Assembly: GCA_031279305.1 (NCBI GenBank)
Contig: JAITIS010000052.1
Span: 1-24,175, forward strand
Reading direction: 5' to 3'
DNA from: Candidatus Margulisiibacteriota bacterium
Lineage (GTDB): Bacteria; Margulisbacteria; Termititenacia; Termititenacales; Termititenacaceae
Length of the DNA stretch: 24,175 nucleotides
Shown in pieces: positions 23,948 to 24,175 of this stretch (positions are counted from its first letter, which is position 1; each line of letters starts with the position of its first letter). The position numbers and the translations under genes were made by a program. The notes below the pieces were generated by a model, which was given only the letters and a program-made list of their open reading frames with translations, was not told the origin of the DNA and made no database searches.

Positions 23948-24066
23948 TGCTGGTCTTTGCGTTTAGCAAACCGCGGCCGCGCAGCGGCCATCATAAAAAA
24001 CAATGCCAAAAATTAGTTTCAAAAAAGTTCTTATTCTAATCCCCGCCGCTAAGAAGCGCGCGTATT

Positions 24067-24093
24067 GTTCGTGAAACAAAATGTTTCACGAAC
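24067..24093. repeat. 12-bp inverted repeat containing parS-like half-sites
   Basis: GTTCGTGAAACA and its exact complement flank AAA (24079-24081), giving a very stable hairpin. The arms contain CGTGAAACA and TGTTTCACG, the half-sites of the ParB site parS, but arranged outward with a 3-nt spacer instead of inward. No T-run follows on either strand. The surrounding 23948-24137 spacer holds no convincing gene; a GC-only hairpin with 6-bp arms (23975-23989) is the only other structure. Confidence 0.65.
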
Positions 24094-24135
24094 CTAAATT
24101 TATCGTATATTCACGCTAAAAAATCACATATTGAC

Positions 24136-24175
<40 letters not shown>

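Noticed and set aside
23354..24016. Plus-strand 220-aa open frame opposite murI
   Set aside because: Antisense to murI, whose catalytic motifs are intact.
24003..24074. 23-codon plus-strand ORF before the poly-G end
   Set aside because: Too short, no ribosome site, and it runs into the hairpin; no support.

Overview
The window reads as one complete contig from a bacterial genome, probably an uncultured lineage. It starts inside a biotin gene and ends in a run of 38 G, which looks like a sequencing or assembly artefact. The genes are bacterial housekeeping types: RF3, NAD+-dependent DNA ligase, RuvA/RuvC, a MetG-type methionyl-tRNA synthetase, thioredoxin, glutamate racemase and an Amj-type lipid II flippase. 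The MurI and Amj genes imply peptidoglycan. A large beta-rich protein of possible envelope type hints at a diderm, but I cannot name the phylum from the sequence alone. Gene packing is very tight: ATGA stop/start overlaps are frequent, convergent ends overlap, and no gene-free stretch exceeds 300 bases.

Layout. (1) 1-554 (+): 3' part of bioD. (2) 529-6493 (-): a five-gene run in the order Na/Pi cotransporter-PhoU protein, prfC (RF3), GlpA-like FAD dehydrogenase with a BFD-like [2Fe-2S] tail, a small FAD/NAD oxidoreductase and a DUF1667 Cys-rich protein. The last three form the known glycerol-3-phosphate-type oxidoreductase trio. (3) 6607-8222 (-): purS and an archaeal-like phosphoglucosamine/phosphomannomutase, closed by a hairpin. 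(4) 8369-10743 (+): an AT-richer restriction-modification-like pair, made of an EcoRI-type adenine methyltransferase and a DUF262-HNH nuclease. Each is broken by one single-base frameshift. (5) 10775-12871 (+): an unrecognised 698-aa protein whose N-terminus looks macro-domain-like. (6) 12914-14895 (+): metG and trxA, followed by a hairpin-rich 214-bp spacer. (7) 15110-18190 (-): ligA-ruvC-ruvA. (8) 18273-21914 (+): a 986-aa beta-rich unknown protein and a 203-aa unknown protein. A 40-bp direct repeat containing the ligA promoter lies before each of these two genes. (9) 21874-23911 (-): murI-queD-amj, with a long inverted repeat between queD and amj. (10) 23948-24175: spacer with a parS-half-site hairpin and the poly-G end.

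Expression. Several genes have a recognisable -10 box 6-9 nt before the start codon (metG, murI, ligA), which implies leaderless mRNAs. Others have it exactly 13 nt before (Na/Pi transporter, methyltransferase, 698-aa gene), which implies leaders of about 7 nt without a Shine-Dalgarno. queD, purS, trxA, amj and the two unknown genes carry conventional Shine-Dalgarno-like sites.

Most notable leads: the doubly frameshifted methyltransferase/DUF262-HNH module; the direct-repeat-flanked 986-aa protein with its back-to-back ligA promoter; the macro-like 698-aa protein beside the RM module; and the short-leader/leaderless promoter architecture.
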